Below are positions 8,767 to 21,077 of a stretch of 64,000 nt of DNA, piece by piece. Position 1 is the first letter of the stretch, and every line of letters starts with the position of its first letter. Both the position numbers and the translations under genes were made by a program. Source of the stretch: Actinomycetospora lutea (GTDB lineage Bacteria > Actinomycetota > Actinomycetes > Mycobacteriales > Pseudonocardiaceae); NCBI RefSeq assembly GCF_028737205.1, contig NZ_JAQZAL010000016.1:62001-126000 (forward strand), read 5' to 3'. The notes beneath the pieces are model-generated. The model did not search any database. It was not told where the DNA came from and saw only the letters and a list, made by a program, of their open reading frames with translations.

Positions 8767-10275
8767 CTACCGGCAGCGCTCCAGCACCAGCTCCTGCACG
8801 CGAGCGGCGTCCGCCTGGCCGCGCGTGGCCTTCATCACGGCACCGACGATCGCGCCCGCGGCCTTGGTCTTGCCCGCGCGGATCTTCTCGGCGATGCCGG
8901 GCTGGGCCGCGAGCGCCTCGTCGACCGCGGTGGTCAGCGCGCTCTCGTCGCTGACGACCGCGAGGCCCCGGCCGGCCACGACCTCGTCGGGCTCGCCCTC
9001 GCCGGCCAGCACGCCGTCGACGACCTGGCGGGCCAGCTTGTTGGTCAGCGTGCCCTCGGCGACCAGCGCCACCACGCGGGCGACCTGCGGCGGCGTGATC
9101 GCGAGCTCCGGGAGCGTGACGCCGGCGGCGTTGGCCTGCTGGGCGAGGTAGGACACCCACCAGGAGCGGGCGGCCTCGGGCGGCGCGCCGGCGTCGACGG
9201 TGTCGGCGACGAGGTCGAGCGCGTCGGCGTTGACCAGGTCGCGCAGCTCCTCGTCGGACAGGCCCCACTCGGCCTGGATGCGCGCCCGGCGCTCCCAGGG
9301 CCGCTCGGGCAGGCCCGCGCGCAGCGTCTCGACCCACTCGCGCGACGGCTCCAGCGGCGGGAGGTCGGGCTCGGGGAAGAAGCGGTAGTCGGCGAAGGTC
9401 TCCTTCGGCCGGCCCGCCGAGGTCGTCCCGGACTGCTCGTCGAAGTGCCGGGTCTCCTGGGTGACGGTGCCCCCGCAGAGCAGGACGCCGGCGTGGCGGC
9501 CCATCTCGTAGCGCACCGCGCGCTCCACCGAGCGCAGCGAGTTGACGTTCTTCGTCTCGGTGCGCGTGCCGAACGCGTCGGTGCCCTTCGGCTTGAGCGA
9601 CACGTTGGCGTCGCAGCGCATCGAGCCCTGGTCCATGCGCACGTCGGAGACGCCGAGCCCGCGCAGGACGTCGCGCAGCGCGGTGACGTAGGCGCGGGCG
9701 ACCTCGGGGGCGCGCACGCCGGCCCCGACGATCGGCTTGGTGACGATCTCGATGAGCGGCACGCCGGCGCGGTTGTAGTCGAGCAGGGAGTGGTCGGCGC
9801 CGTGGATGCGCCCGGTGGCCCCGCCGATGTGCAGGGACTTGCCGGTGTCCTCCTCCATGTGCGCGCGCTCGATCTCCACGCGCCACGTGGTGCCGTCGTC
9901 CAGCGGCACGTCGAGGTACCCGTCGAAGACGATCGGGTCCTCGTACTGGGAGATCTGGAAGTTCTTCGGCATGTCCGGGTAGAAGTAGTTCTTCCGGGCG
10001 AAGCCGGAGCGCTCCCGCACCCGGCAGTTCAGCGCCAGCCCGATCCTGATCGCCGACTCGACCGCCGTGCCGTTGAGCCGTGGCAGCGAGCCGGGCAGGC
10101 CGAGGCAGACCGGGCAGATGTTCGTGTTGGGCTCGGCGCCGAACGCGTTGGCGCAGCCGCAGAACATCTTGGTCGCGGTGTTGAGCTCCACGTGCACCTC
10201 GAGCCCCATGACGGGGTCGAAGCGCTCGCAGACCTCCTCGACGGTGTACGGAGCGGCGTCGATGGTGGCGGTCAT
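8767..10275 (-). CDS. gatB: Asp-tRNA(Asn)/Glu-tRNA(Gln) amidotransferase subunit B
   Basis: GatB holds the kinase/transamidation site and the tRNA-binding tail of GatCAB, which turns misacylated Glu-tRNA(Gln) or Asp-tRNA(Asn) into the amide form. The 502-aa product has the family start [20 protein letters not shown], the Cys pair in [26 protein letters not shown] and a C-terminal YqeY-like helical tail. ATG 10275 overlaps the gatA stop by 4 bp and has GGAGG upstream. The longer open frame upstream is the gatA region read out of frame. Confidence 0.96.
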   Translation of the reverse strand: MTATIDAAPYTVEEVCERFDPVMGLEVHVELNTATKMFCGCANAFGAEPNTNICPVCLGLPGSLPRLNGTAVESAIRIGLALNCRVRERSGFARKNYFYPDMPKNFQISQYEDPIVFDGYLDVPLDDGTTWRVEIERAHMEEDTGKSLHIGGATGRIHGADHSLLDYNRAGVPLIEIVTKPIVGAGVRAPEVARAYVTALRDVLRGLGVSDVRMDQGSMRCDANVSLKPKGTDAFGTRTETKNVNSLRSVERAVRYEMGRHAGVLLCGGTVTQETRHFDEQSGTTSAGRPKETFADYRFFPEPDLPPLEPSREWVETLRAGLPERPWERRARIQAEWGLSDEELRDLVNADALDLVADTVDAGAPPEAARSWWVSYLAQQANAAGVTLPELAITPPQVARVVALVAEGTLTNKLARQVVDGVLAGEGEPDEVVAGRGLAVVSDESALTTAVDEALAAQPGIAEKIRAGKTKAAGAIVGAVMKATRGQADAARVQELVLERCR

Positions 10276-11795
10276 CGGGTCGCCTCCAGGGCGCGGAGCT
10301 CGGGGATGCGGGGGCCGGCGCCCGGGCCGCGGGCGACCTCGTAGGCGGCGGCCACCCGGTAGGCACGGTCGTCGGCCAGCGCCGGGGCCATGATCTGCAG
10401 GCCGACGGGCAGCCCGTCGTCGGCGGACAGACCGCACGGCACCGAGAGCGCGGCGTTCCCGGCGAGGTTCGACGGGATCGTGCAGAGGTCGGCGAGGTAC
10501 ATCGCCAGCGGGTCGTCCGCGCGCTCGCCGATGGCGAACGCGGTGGTGGGCGTCGTCGGCGAGATCAGCACGTCACAGGTCGCGAACGCGGCGGTGAAGT
10601 CGCGAACGATCAGCGTGCGGGCCTTCTGCGCCTTGCCGTACAGCGCGTCGTAGGACCCCGCGGACAGGGCGTGCGTGCCGATCATGATGCGGCGCTTGAC
10701 CTCGGCGCCGAACCCCGCCTCGCGGGTGAGCGACATGACCTCGTCGGCGGCGTGCTCGCCGTCGTCGCCGACGCGCAGGCCGTAGCGCATGGCGTCGAAG
10801 CGGGCGAGGTTGCTCGACGCCTCGCTGGGCGCGATGAGGTAGTACGCCGGCAGCGCGTAGCCGAACGAGGGACACGAGACCTCGACGACCTCGGCGCCCA
10901 GCTCGCCGAGGGTCCGCACCGCGTCGGTGAAGGCCCCGAGCACGCCGGGCTGGTAGCCCTCGCCGGAGAACTCGGTGACCACGCCGATGCGCACGCCGGC
11001 GAGGTCGCCGCGGGCGCCGGCCTGGGCGGCCTCGACCACGGGCGGCAGGGGCGCGCTCACCGAGGTCTGGTCGTTCCGGTCCTGCCCGCCGATGACCTCG
11101 TGCAGCAGCGCGGCGTCGAGCACCGAGCGGGCGCAGGGGCCGATCTGGTCGAGCGACGACGAGAACGCGATGAGCCCGTACCGCGAGACCGTGCCGTAGG
11201 TCGGCTTGACGCCCACGGTGCCGGTGACGGCCCCGGGCTGGCGGATCGAGCCGCCGGTGTCCGAGCCGAGCGCCAGCGGCGACTCGCCTGCGGCGACCGC
11301 CGACGACGACCCGCCGCCGGACCCGCCGGGGATGCGTGTGAGGTCCCACGGGTTGCGGCTGGGACCGAACGCCGAGTTCTCGGTGGAGCTGCCCATCGCG
11401 AACTCGTCGAGGTTCGTCTTGCCCAGCGGCACCAGGCCCGCGGCGCGCAGCCGGGCCACGACCGTCGCGTCGTAGGGCGGCCGCCAGCCCTCGAGGATGC
11501 GCGAGGCCGCCGTCGTGGGCATGTCGGTGGTGGTCAGGTTGTCCTTGAGCGCGATCGGCACCCCGGCCAGCGGCGACGCGGGCGCGCCGCCGGCGACGGC
11601 GCGGTCGGCGGCCTCGGCCGCGGCCAGCGCGCCCTCGGCGTCGAGGTGCAGGAACGCGTGCACGCCGCTCTCGGCGGGGCCGTCCACGGCCTCGATGCGC
11701 TCGAGGTGCGCGCGGGTGACCTCCACCGACGACACCTCGCGGGCGTGGATCCGGCGCGCGAGCTCCGCGGCGTCGAGGGAGACCAGCTCGTTCAC
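10272..11795 (-). CDS. gatA: Asp-tRNA(Asn)/Glu-tRNA(Gln) amidotransferase subunit A
   Basis: GatA is the amidase-signature glutaminase that supplies ammonia to GatB. The 507-aa product contains the catalytic Lys in [16 protein letters not shown], the Gly/Ser stretch [15 protein letters not shown] and the Ser-cisSer motif [11 protein letters not shown]. Full length. The gene overlaps gatC upstream and gatB downstream by 4 bp each, so the order is gatC-gatA-gatB in one tightly coupled operon. Confidence 0.97.
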   Translation of the reverse strand: MNELVSLDAAELARRIHAREVSSVEVTRAHLERIEAVDGPAESGVHAFLHLDAEGALAAAEAADRAVAGGAPASPLAGVPIALKDNLTTTDMPTTAASRILEGWRPPYDATVVARLRAAGLVPLGKTNLDEFAMGSSTENSAFGPSRNPWDLTRIPGGSGGGSSSAVAAGESPLALGSDTGGSIRQPGAVTGTVGVKPTYGTVSRYGLIAFSSSLDQIGPCARSVLDAALLHEVIGGQDRNDQTSVSAPLPPVVEAAQAGARGDLAGVRIGVVTEFSGEGYQPGVLGAFTDAVRTLGELGAEVVEVSCPSFGYALPAYYLIAPSEASSNLARFDAMRYGLRVGDDGEHAADEVMSLTREAGFGAEVKRRIMIGTHALSAGSYDALYGKAQKARTLIVRDFTAAFATCDVLISPTTPTTAFAIGERADDPLAMYLADLCTIPSNLAGNAALSVPCGLSADDGLPVGLQIMAPALADDRAYRVAAAYEVARGPGAGPRIPELRALEATR

Positions 11796-12088
11796 AGCTC
11801 CTCCCCCAGGATCCGCGGCACGCGGAAGCGGCCCTCCTCGGCGGCGGGGGCCTCGGCGAGCGCCACGTCACGACGCAACGACGGTTCCGTGGTGTCCGGA
11901 CGCAGCACGTTCGTCTGCGGGACGACCTGCGCGGTCGGGGGGACGTCGTCGGGGATCTCACCGACCCGGGAGACGGTGTCGACGATCGCGTCGATCTGTC
12001 CCGAGAACATGTCCAGCTCGGCGTCGGAGACGGCGAGCCGGGCCAGGCGGGCGAGGTGGGCGACGTCGTCGCGGGTGATGTCGGACAT
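11792..12088 (-). CDS. gatC: Asp-tRNA(Asn)/Glu-tRNA(Gln) amidotransferase subunit C
   Basis: GatC is the small subunit that clasps GatA and GatB. The 98-aa product has the family pattern [19 protein letters not shown] near the N-terminus and ends [14 protein letters not shown] 12088 follows a GGAGGG ribosome-binding site. The frame is open for another 90 codons upstream, but family length and the ribosome-binding site fix this start. First gene of the gatCAB operon. Confidence 0.95.
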   Translation of the reverse strand: MSDITRDDVAHLARLARLAVSDAELDMFSGQIDAIVDTVSRVGEIPDDVPPTAQVVPQTNVLRPDTTEPSLRRDVALAEAPAAEEGRFRVPRILGEEL

Positions 12089-12171
12089 GTCCCTCCGGGG
12101 TCGTGCGCGGTCGTCCCGGGCCGAGCGGCGCGTCGCAGCGTCGTCGCTGGATCCTCCGGGCGCGAACACCC

Positions 12172-12177
12172 AGTCTA
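12172..12177 (-). promoter_or_regulatory. Candidate -10 box (TAGACT) of the gatCAB promoter
   Basis: The 310-bp gap between gatC and the divergent ACT gene (12089-12398) holds TAGACT on the minus strand, preceded at 17 nt by GGAAAC. No other gene was found in this gap. An open frame covers it on both strands, but without ribosome-binding sites or recognisable protein. Confidence 0.4.
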
Positions 12178-12398
12178 GGACCGGCCCCGACGGGGTTTCC
12201 GGCGGTCGTGCCTGATCAATCCTCGCCTGCTCGGGGGTGCTCCTGCGAGGATGCGCCGGTCCCGTCGGCGGGGTCCCACGGCGGGCGCCCGGGGCGTGAC
12301 GCCGCCCGGCGGCGAGCGGGTCGACCACACGGCCCGCACCGCGAGAGCCACCCGGAGCCACCCGGAGCCGCCGGGAGTCCCGGGAGTCGAGGAGGGCC

Positions 12399-13058
12399 GT
12401 GACCTACCTGCTGCGCGTGGTGCTGCCGGATCGTCCGGGCACGCTCGGGGCGCTCGCGTCCGCCCTCGGGGCCGAGGGGGCGGACATCCTGTCCGTCGAC
12501 GTCGTCGAGCGCGGCGGGGGCTCGGCGGTGGACGACCTCGTCGTCGACATGCCCAGCTCCCGGCTGCCCGACGTGCTCATCACCGCCGCGGAGGCGGTCG
12601 ACGGGGTGGTGGTCGAGTCGGTGCGCCCGTTCGCCGGTGCCCTGGACACCACCCGCGAGCTGGAGCTCGTCGAGACGATCGCCGCCCGCCCCGAGGAGGG
12701 GCTGATCCGGCTCGCGGAGGGCGTCCCGCGTCTGTTCCGCTCAGCCTGGGCGCTGATCACCGAGAACACCGGCGAGGGCACGCGCGTGCGCCGCGTCGCC
12801 TCGAGCGCGGCGGCCCCGGAGACCGAGGCCGCCGAGCTGCCCTGGCTGCCGCTGAGCAAGGCGACGGTGCTCGACCCGGACGCCGGCCACACGGTCCCCG
12901 ACGCCTGGACCGCCCTCGACACCGAGCTCGCCGCCGCGCCGCTCGGACGCCCGGAACGCGCCGTCGTCGTCGGCCGGCCGGGCGGACCGGCCTTCCGCCC
13001 CTCCGAGCTCGCCCGCCTCTCGCACCTCGCCGGGATCGTCGCGACGATCACCGGCTGA
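12399..13058 (+). CDS. ACT-domain amino-acid-binding protein
   Basis: The 219-aa product starts with a clear ACT domain, [22 protein letters not shown] and [12 protein letters not shown] (residues 1-75), followed by a C-terminal domain of unknown fold. It probably senses an amino acid. An ACT protein divergent from gatC and near ligA matches the place of Rv3013 in M. tuberculosis. The start is GTG 12399, after a strong GAGGAGGG ribosome-binding site. The ligand and target are unknown. Confidence 0.82.
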   Translation: MTYLLRVVLPDRPGTLGALASALGAEGADILSVDVVERGGGSAVDDLVVDMPSSRLPDVLITAAEAVDGVVVESVRPFAGALDTTRELELVETIAARPEEGLIRLAEGVPRLFRSAWALITENTGEGTRVRRVASSAAAPETEAAELPWLPLSKATVLDPDAGHTVPDAWTALDTELAAAPLGRPERAVVVGRPGGPAFRPSELARLSHLAGIVATITG

Positions 13059-13147
13059 CGCGCCGGCCCGCCCGGTCGCGGGCAGCTCGCTCGCGTACCG
13101 ACCCACGAACAGCGCAAGGTGAGCGCGCGAGTGCGGACCGGGATTCG

Positions 13148-13963
13148 TCAGCGGCGGTGCTCGGCGCGCGACCCGGGCCACCGGCCGGACGACCGCAGAC
13201 CGCCGCGCGATCCGTTGCGGCGCCGCTCGTAGCGCCCGCCGACGTCGTGGCCCAGCGCGTAGCGCACGAGCTCCTCGTTGCCCGTCGCGAGCCAGGTGCC
13301 GTCGGGACCCTTGAGGGTGTCCTCGAAGCCGATGCGGGTGTCGAGGTTGTTGCGCTTGGCGTACTCGAGCACGGGCCAGGCGCCCGCCTCCTCGCCGTGC
13401 AGCAGCACCGGCGCCGGCACCGGCCCGAGGGCCTTGAGGATGCGCACGGCCTCGGCGACCGCGGTGTCCGGGTCGGTGACGGTGACCTCGGCGAGCACCC
13501 GCACGGTGCCCCGGGGCAGGCCGGCCTGCTTGAGCTGCACGGCGTCGCCGGTGGTCCACACGCCGAGCTCGACACCGATGTCGACCGCGTCGAGCGCGGC
13601 GCACACGCGCTGCCAGCCCCGCTCGTGGACGTTCACCGACGCGACGTCGGGGCGCGCGTGGCGGGGCAGGCGGCCCCACTGCCCGATGATCTCGGTGCGC
13701 TTCAGCGGGTCCGGCTCGACCCAGCGGGCCGTCGTGACCCCGATCTCCATCTCCGGGGCCTCGCGGCGGATGGCGTCGACGACCGTGCCGATGACGCGCG
13801 GGTCGAGGCTCTCCTGACCGTCACGGTCGCGCGGGTGGACGTGCAGGCTCTGGACGCCGAGCAGGGCCACGGCGCGGGCGTCGCGGGCGAGGTGGCGCGG
13901 GCTCATCGGCACCGCCGGGTACACGTCGGCGGGTCGGGCACCGTTGGGGCAGCACTGCAGCAC
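13148..13963 (-). CDS. BKACE-family (DUF849) beta-keto acid cleavage enzyme
   Basis: The family condenses a beta-keto acid with acetyl-CoA and splits it to acetoacetate and a CoA ester. The 271-aa product starts VLQCCPNGARPADVYPAVP and carries the Zn-binding pair in LHVHPRDRDG and the acidic residue in RIGFEDTLKGPDG. GTG 13963 has AGGGGAGGA 7 nt upstream and fits the family start. An ATG at 14044 would add 27 residues without homology. The C-terminal 25 residues are Arg/Gly-rich. The substrate is unknown, and the gene stands alone next to ligA. Confidence 0.82.
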   Translation of the reverse strand: MLQCCPNGARPADVYPAVPMSPRHLARDARAVALLGVQSLHVHPRDRDGQESLDPRVIGTVVDAIRREAPEMEIGVTTARWVEPDPLKRTEIIGQWGRLPRHARPDVASVNVHERGWQRVCAALDAVDIGVELGVWTTGDAVQLKQAGLPRGTVRVLAEVTVTDPDTAVAEAVRILKALGPVPAPVLLHGEEAGAWPVLEYAKRNNLDTRIGFEDTLKGPDGTWLATGNEELVRYALGHDVGGRYERRRNGSRGGLRSSGRWPGSRAEHRR

Positions 13964-14157
13964 CGCGGTGTCCTCCCCTCTCGCGACCCGTGGCCCGCCC
14001 GGACCGGGGGTGTCCAGCTTCGACGCTGCCGACGGTGAGGGCAACGCCCAGCCGTCGACGTCGGGAAACCCACCTCGATGCCACTCGGACGGACGCAGGC
14101 TTCGTCACCCGACGGTGCGAGTCTGCCCGACGGGTCGGGAGGGCTGCAGGCCGCGGG

Positions 14158-17038
<2,881 letters not shown>

Positions 17039-17142
17039 GGCGGCCTCACCGACGTCCGTGTCGTGTACGGAGAGTACGCGCACTGGGCCGTCGGTGGACT
17101 GGTCGTTCCGGCGGAACGGCGTTGGGTGCCCGCCGCGGTGAC

Positions 17143-18084
17143 TCACCGTCCGAGGTGGCGCTCCACGGAGGCGACGAAGCCGGTCGCGATGCCGGCGTAG
17201 GAGGTCTCGGTGACGCCGCCGACGTGCGGGGTCACGGCGACGTTCTCGGCCAGTAGCGGGTCGTCGGTGTCGATCGGCTCGACCCAGGTGACGTCCAGCC
17301 CGGCGCCGGCGAGCCGCCCGGTCCGCAGGGCGGCGAGCAGGGCGTCCTTGTCGACGATCCCGCCGCGGGCGACGTTGACGACGTGGCCGCCGGGGCGCAG
17401 GGCCTCGAGCGCGGCGGTGCCGACGATGCCGCGCGTCCCGGGGGTCAGCGGGCAGGCCACGACGAGGTCGTCGCAGCGGGCCAGGGCGGCGAGCAGGTCG
17501 TCGGCGCGGTGGTAGTGGGCGTCGTCGAGGAGCTCCGCGGCCCGCGGCGTCTCGGCGCGCGGGCGGCGCCCGATCCCGACGGGCTCGGCGGCGAAGGCCC
17601 GCAGGCGCACGATCACCTCGGCGCCGATGTCGCCGACGCCGAGCACGCCGACGGTGCGCCCGGCGAGCGTCCGTCCGGACGGCTCGCCCACCAGGCTCGT
17701 CGCGACGTTCGCCCGGGCCTCCTCGAAGCGGCGCAGCAGCGCGAGCAGGTGGAGCAGGGCGACCTCGGCGACCGCGACGGCGTTGCCCGACTCGGCGCCC
17801 GAGACGTTGTCCACCGGCAGGCCGCGCGCGGCGGCGGCGTCGAGATCGACCCCGGAGAGCCCGACGCCGAACTGCTGGATCATGCGCGGCGCCGTGGCGT
17901 CCATCAGCGCGCCCGAGATCGTGCTGCCCATCGGGCACAGGACGTCGACGCGCTCGAGACCGCCGGCGGGCACCTCGACCGGCATGTCGAGGATCTCCAC
18001 ACCGGTCCACCCGGCCGCCTCGAACGCCGTCTCCAGGGCTCCGCGCAGGGCGGCGAACCCGCCGCCCACCAGTCCGATCCGCAC
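17143..18084 (-). CDS. D-isomer-specific 2-hydroxyacid dehydrogenase
   Basis: The 313-aa product is a NAD(P)-dependent hydroxyacid dehydrogenase. The nucleotide motif is VGVLGVGDIGAEV, the catalytic Arg is in NVARGGIVDKDALL, the Glu in TWVEPIDTDDPLL and the His in VTPHVGGVTETSY. The N-terminus (MRIGLVGGGFAAL) is a second Rossmann-like half, as in the family. The substrate is not known. The MetE-like gene upstream ends 23 bp before it, so the pair may form an operon. Confidence 0.87.
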   Translation of the reverse strand: MRIGLVGGGFAALRGALETAFEAAGWTGVEILDMPVEVPAGGLERVDVLCPMGSTISGALMDATAPRMIQQFGVGLSGVDLDAAAARGLPVDNVSGAESGNAVAVAEVALLHLLALLRRFEEARANVATSLVGEPSGRTLAGRTVGVLGVGDIGAEVIVRLRAFAAEPVGIGRRPRAETPRAAELLDDAHYHRADDLLAALARCDDLVVACPLTPGTRGIVGTAALEALRPGGHVVNVARGGIVDKDALLAALRTGRLAGAGLDVTWVEPIDTDDPLLAENVAVTPHVGGVTETSYAGIATGFVASVERHLGR

Positions 18085-18107
18085 GCTCCTATCGGATCAC
18101 CGGGGTG

Positions 18108-19181
18108 TCACCAGTGCTCCGGCGGGTCGGCGAAGGCGCGGGCCAGCTCCACGGTCGTGCCCGTCGCCCGCCGCGCCCACGCGGGGCTCGCGCCGGCGAG
18201 CCCGCAGGTCGGGGTGACGACGGCGCGGTCGGCGAGGCGGGCGCGGTCGAAGCCGAGGCGGTCGGCGAGGTCGAGGGCCGGCTGGGCGAGGGGCTGGAGC
18301 TCGGGCTCCGTCGCGGGGTCGGTCGACGGGACGGCGCCGAGCCAGAGCTCGGTGCCCGCCTCCCAGAGCTCGCCGAGGGCGTCGAGCACCTCCTTCGGCG
18401 CGTCCGCACCCCCGAGCGCGAGGAGGTCGACGGCCACCGCGTCCGGGCTGGTCGCGCCGATGAGCGCGAGGGGCGGCGTGGGGTGGCAGCAGTGCACGGC
18501 GACGGCCGCGGCGCCGGCCCCGCGCGCGGCCCGGACGGTCTGCTCGAGGAGCGCCCGGGCGTCGGCACCCGGGACCGCGCCGACCGTCCCGTAGCCCGAG
18601 GGCGTCGTCAGCGAGCCGGCCAGCACGGCGGGCAGGGTCGGCTCGTCGATCTGCACGACGACGGGCGCCTCGGTGCGCCGGGCGAGCTCGGCGACGTGGG
18701 TGCGCAGACCCTCGCCGAGGCTGGCGGCGAACTCGGCGAGCGCTCCGCGGTCGGTGAGCACCCGGTGCCCCGAACGCAGCTCGATCCCCGCGGCGAGCGT
18801 CCACGGGCCCGCGACCTGGCACTTCACCGCCGGCGGGTGCGCGCCCGCCTCCCCCAGCGCCTCGTCGATCGCGTCGATGTCGCGGGCGAGCAGCTCCTCG
18901 GCGCGCCGGTGCTCCCCGCCGGGGCGGCGCGCCACGCGGTAGCCCGACGGCCACACCTCGACGGCGAGGTCGACGAGCAGCGCCGCGGTGCGCCCGACCA
19001 TGTCGGCGCCGGCCCCGCGCGCCGGCAGCTCGGGCACGTACGGGAGCCCGGGCACCTCGCCGACGATCGTGCGCGCGGCCTCGCGGACGTCGGTGCCGGG
19101 CCACGACCCGAGCCCCGTGGCCCGGTCGCCGGGCTGCGGCTCGCGGACCTCCGCTCCCACCGACGCGCTCGTCTCGCTCAC
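18108..19181 (-). CDS. Short MetE-like (cobalamin-independent methionine synthase-type) protein
   Basis: The 357-aa product matches only the catalytic C-terminal barrel of MetE (usual length about 750 aa). The zinc-ligand pattern is kept: His-x-Cys in VAVHCCHP and a distal Cys in TPTCGLAGASPAW. It may methylate homocysteine or another thiol from a methyl-corrinoid or similar donor. GTG 19181 begins VSETSASVGAEV. Position near ligA matches Rv3015c. The open frame extends 93 codons further upstream across a repeat-rich intergenic region and is not counted. Confidence 0.8.
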   Translation of the reverse strand: MSETSASVGAEVREPQPGDRATGLGSWPGTDVREAARTIVGEVPGLPYVPELPARGAGADMVGRTAALLVDLAVEVWPSGYRVARRPGGEHRRAEELLARDIDAIDEALGEAGAHPPAVKCQVAGPWTLAAGIELRSGHRVLTDRGALAEFAASLGEGLRTHVAELARRTEAPVVVQIDEPTLPAVLAGSLTTPSGYGTVGAVPGADARALLEQTVRAARGAGAAAVAVHCCHPTPPLALIGATSPDAVAVDLLALGGADAPKEVLDALGELWEAGTELWLGAVPSTDPATEPELQPLAQPALDLADRLGFDRARLADRAVVTPTCGLAGASPAWARRATGTTVELARAFADPPEHW

Positions 19182-19230
19182 CCCGCCAGGATCCACGGGC
19201 GGGGCGGGGTGGGCGCCGCGGGGGTTCCGG

Positions 19231-19247
19231 GCGAAGGGCACCTTCGC
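19231..19247. repeat. GCGAAGG/CCTTCGC palindrome
   Basis: GCGAAGG (19231-19237) and CCTTCGC (19241-19247) form a 7-bp stem with a 3-nt loop, followed by TCG. Related GAGCGAAGG palindromes occur three times at 43249-43508, where the same neighbouring 60-bp element is also present. Lies in the 202-bp gap 19182-19383. Confidence 0.6.
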
Positions 19248-19304
19248 TCGAAGAGACGGGCGAGGGGCGCCCTTGGCCGGAACGCTTGCCCGCCGCGTCG
19301 CGGA

Positions 19305-19364
19305 GATCACGAGCACTCCATCGCCCTCGCGAGGCCGCCGGACGCGCACCAGGTGCTCGTGATC
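19305..19364. repeat. 60-bp inverted-repeat element, copy A
   Basis: Perfect 12-bp arms GATCACGAGCAC (19305-19316) and GTGCTCGTGATC (19353-19364) enclose 36 nt containing CCATC, CCTCG, CCGCCGG and GCGCACCA. It starts 20 bp after the stop of the ArsR gene, so it may end that transcript. A second copy with the same 36-nt spacing lies at 43376-43441. Confidence 0.75.
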
Positions 19365-19383
19365 AGCGCGACCGGGGGCGGCG

Positions 19384-20157
19384 TCAACCCCGGGCCGGGG
19401 CGAGGTCGACGGCGGGCGGCGGCCAGCCCACGCCGAGGCGGTCGGCGAGCCCGGCGACACCGTCGTCGGTGACCTTCAGCGCGCGGTGCCCGGTCGACGC
19501 GCGCACCCAGCCGTCGGCGTCGAACCGGTCGAGCAGCGCCGCGGCCAGCGGGCCGGAGAGGTGGTGGCGCTGCTCGGTCCAGTCGACGCAGCACCGCACG
19601 GCGTGCAGCCCGTCCGGCACGCGCACCCCGAGGCCGACGAGCCCCGTCCGGCCCGCCTCGGTGAGGCGGTAGGCGCCGTCCTCGGCGACGTAGCCGGGCA
19701 GCTGGTGGGCCCGCCGCGCGGTGGGGTCCGGGGTGCCGTCGGAGCCGGAGATCCAGCCGCGCTCGCGCAGCGCGTCGGTGACGGCGACGCCGAGGCGGCC
19801 GGCGAGGTGGTCGTAGCAGCGCCGCGCCATCCGCAGCGCGTGCGCGCGCGTGCCCTCGCGCAGCGAGCGGACCGGGCGCGCCGGCGCGACCCGGCCGAGC
19901 ACCTCGACCAGCCGGGCGACCTCGGGACCGGCGAGGCGGTAGTAGCGGTAGCGCCCGGTCGCGACGACCTCGGTGAGCCCGCGCTCGGTGAGCCGCCCCA
20001 GGTGCCCGCTCGCGGTGGACGGGGCGACGCCCGCCTCGGAGGCCAGCGTGCTCGCCGGCAGCGCGCGGCCGTCCGCGAGCGCGAGCAGCATGCGGCAGCG
20101 GGCGCGGTCGGCGAGCAGCTCGCCCACCGCGGCCATGTCGACGTCGCCGGTCTCCAT
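19384..20157 (-). CDS. ArsR-family HTH regulator with C-terminal extension
   Basis: The 257-aa product has an N-terminal winged HTH (GELLADRARCRMLLALADGR, ASTLASEAGVAPSTASGHLG, RYRYYRLAG), residues 8-85, then about 170 residues with a second helical and winged region (YVAEDGAYRLTEAGRTGL). The extension is longer than metal-sensing ArsR proteins and has one Cys pair (VRCCVDW). It is divergent from the gene at 20220 with a 62-bp gap, so it probably controls that gene and itself. The ligand is unknown. Confidence 0.8.
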   Translation of the reverse strand: METGDVDMAAVGELLADRARCRMLLALADGRALPASTLASEAGVAPSTASGHLGRLTERGLTEVVATGRYRYYRLAGPEVARLVEVLGRVAPARPVRSLREGTRAHALRMARRCYDHLAGRLGVAVTDALRERGWISGSDGTPDPTARRAHQLPGYVAEDGAYRLTEAGRTGLVGLGVRVPDGLHAVRCCVDWTEQRHHLSGPLAAALLDRFDADGWVRASTGHRALKVTDDGVAGLADRLGVGWPPPAVDLAPARG

Positions 20158-20219
20158 GACCGAGACGGTAGGAGCGCGACGCTGCGGTGTGCGCCGAATC
20201 GTCGAGCGGCGCTGGCAGC

Positions 20220-21077
20220 ATGGGCGGGGTGGAGGTGCTGGCGAGCGAGGTGTGGCGCGCGCGGGCCGCGGCACACGCCGAGTGCGCCGACGCGCTGACC
20301 GCCGGGCACCGGGCGCGCAGGGCGCGCGGCGAGGCGCACCCCGTCGAGGACTTCCTCTACACCTACTACCCGACCCGCCCGAGCCGGCTGCGGCGCTGGC
20401 ACCCCGGCGCCCGGGTGGTCCTGGAGGACGCCGACGAGCGCGCCGCCTGGCGCCACTACCTGCGCGCCGGGGACGGCGTCCGCGTCGACCACGAGACGCT
20501 GAGCAGGGAGCGCGGGGCCACGGTCGCCTTCGTGGACGGCCTCCTGCGCGCCACCGCGGACCGGCCCGCCCAGCTCGGCTGCTTCGGGCTGCACGAGTGG
20601 GCGATGGTCTACCGCGACCGGGACACCCGCCACCCCGTGCCCCTGCGCCTCGGGGCGGCCGGCACCGACGCGGTCGTCGAGTCGCACCGCATCCGCTGCT
20701 CGCACTTCGACGCCTACCGGTTCTTCACCGACGCCGCCGCGCCCCGCAACACCGTCACGCCCACCCGCGCCCGCCAGGTCGAGCTCGAACAGCCCGGGTG
20801 CCTGCACGCCGGGATGGACCTCTACAAGTGGGCGGACAAGCTCGGGCCGCTCGTGCCCGGCGAGCTGCTGCTGGACACCTTCGCGCTCGCCCACGACATC
20901 CGGGTGCTCGACATGCGCGCGTCGCCCTACGATCTCGCCGACCTCGGCTACCCCCCGGTGCGCATCGAGACCGCCGAGGGCAAGGCCGCCTACGCCGCCG
21001 CCCAGCAGCGCTTCGCCGAGCGCGGCGCGGACCTGCGCGAACGGCTCCTGACGGTGCTCTCAGAGCTCCGGGCGTGA
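20220..21077 (+). CDS. Protein of a family annotated as 3-methyladenine DNA glycosylase
   Basis: The 285-aa product belongs to a family widespread in actinobacteria, recognised by EAHPVEDFLYTYYPTRPSRLRRWHPG-type N-termini, LGCFGLHEWAMVYR and CSHFDAYRFFT. Databases commonly label it 3-methyladenine DNA glycosylase, but I see no HhH-GPD or Tag-type catalytic motif, so that activity should be doubted. ATG 20220 is preferred over an in-frame ATG at 20187. It is divergent from an ArsR regulator, and its 3' end overlaps the convergent transporter gene by 18 bp. Confidence 0.6.
   Translation: MGGVEVLASEVWRARAAAHAECADALTAGHRARRARGEAHPVEDFLYTYYPTRPSRLRRWHPGARVVLEDADERAAWRHYLRAGDGVRVDHETLSRERGATVAFVDGLLRATADRPAQLGCFGLHEWAMVYRDRDTRHPVPLRLGAAGTDAVVESHRIRCSHFDAYRFFTDAAAPRNTVTPTRARQVELEQPGCLHAGMDLYKWADKLGPLVPGELLLDTFALAHDIRVLDMRASPYDLADLGYPPVRIETAEGKAAYAAAQQRFAERGADLRERLLTVLSELRA

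Noticed and set aside
13964-14044. Upstream ATG (14044) as the start of the BKACE gene
   Set aside because: The extra 27 residues (MPSPSAASKLDTPG and on) show no family similarity and lack a ribosome-binding site, whereas GTG 13963 has AGGGGAGGA and begins exactly at the family core.
20220-21077. Firm assignment as a DNA glycosylase
   Set aside because: The family label is common in databases, but no HhH-GPD, AlkA or Tag catalytic signature was seen, so function is left open.
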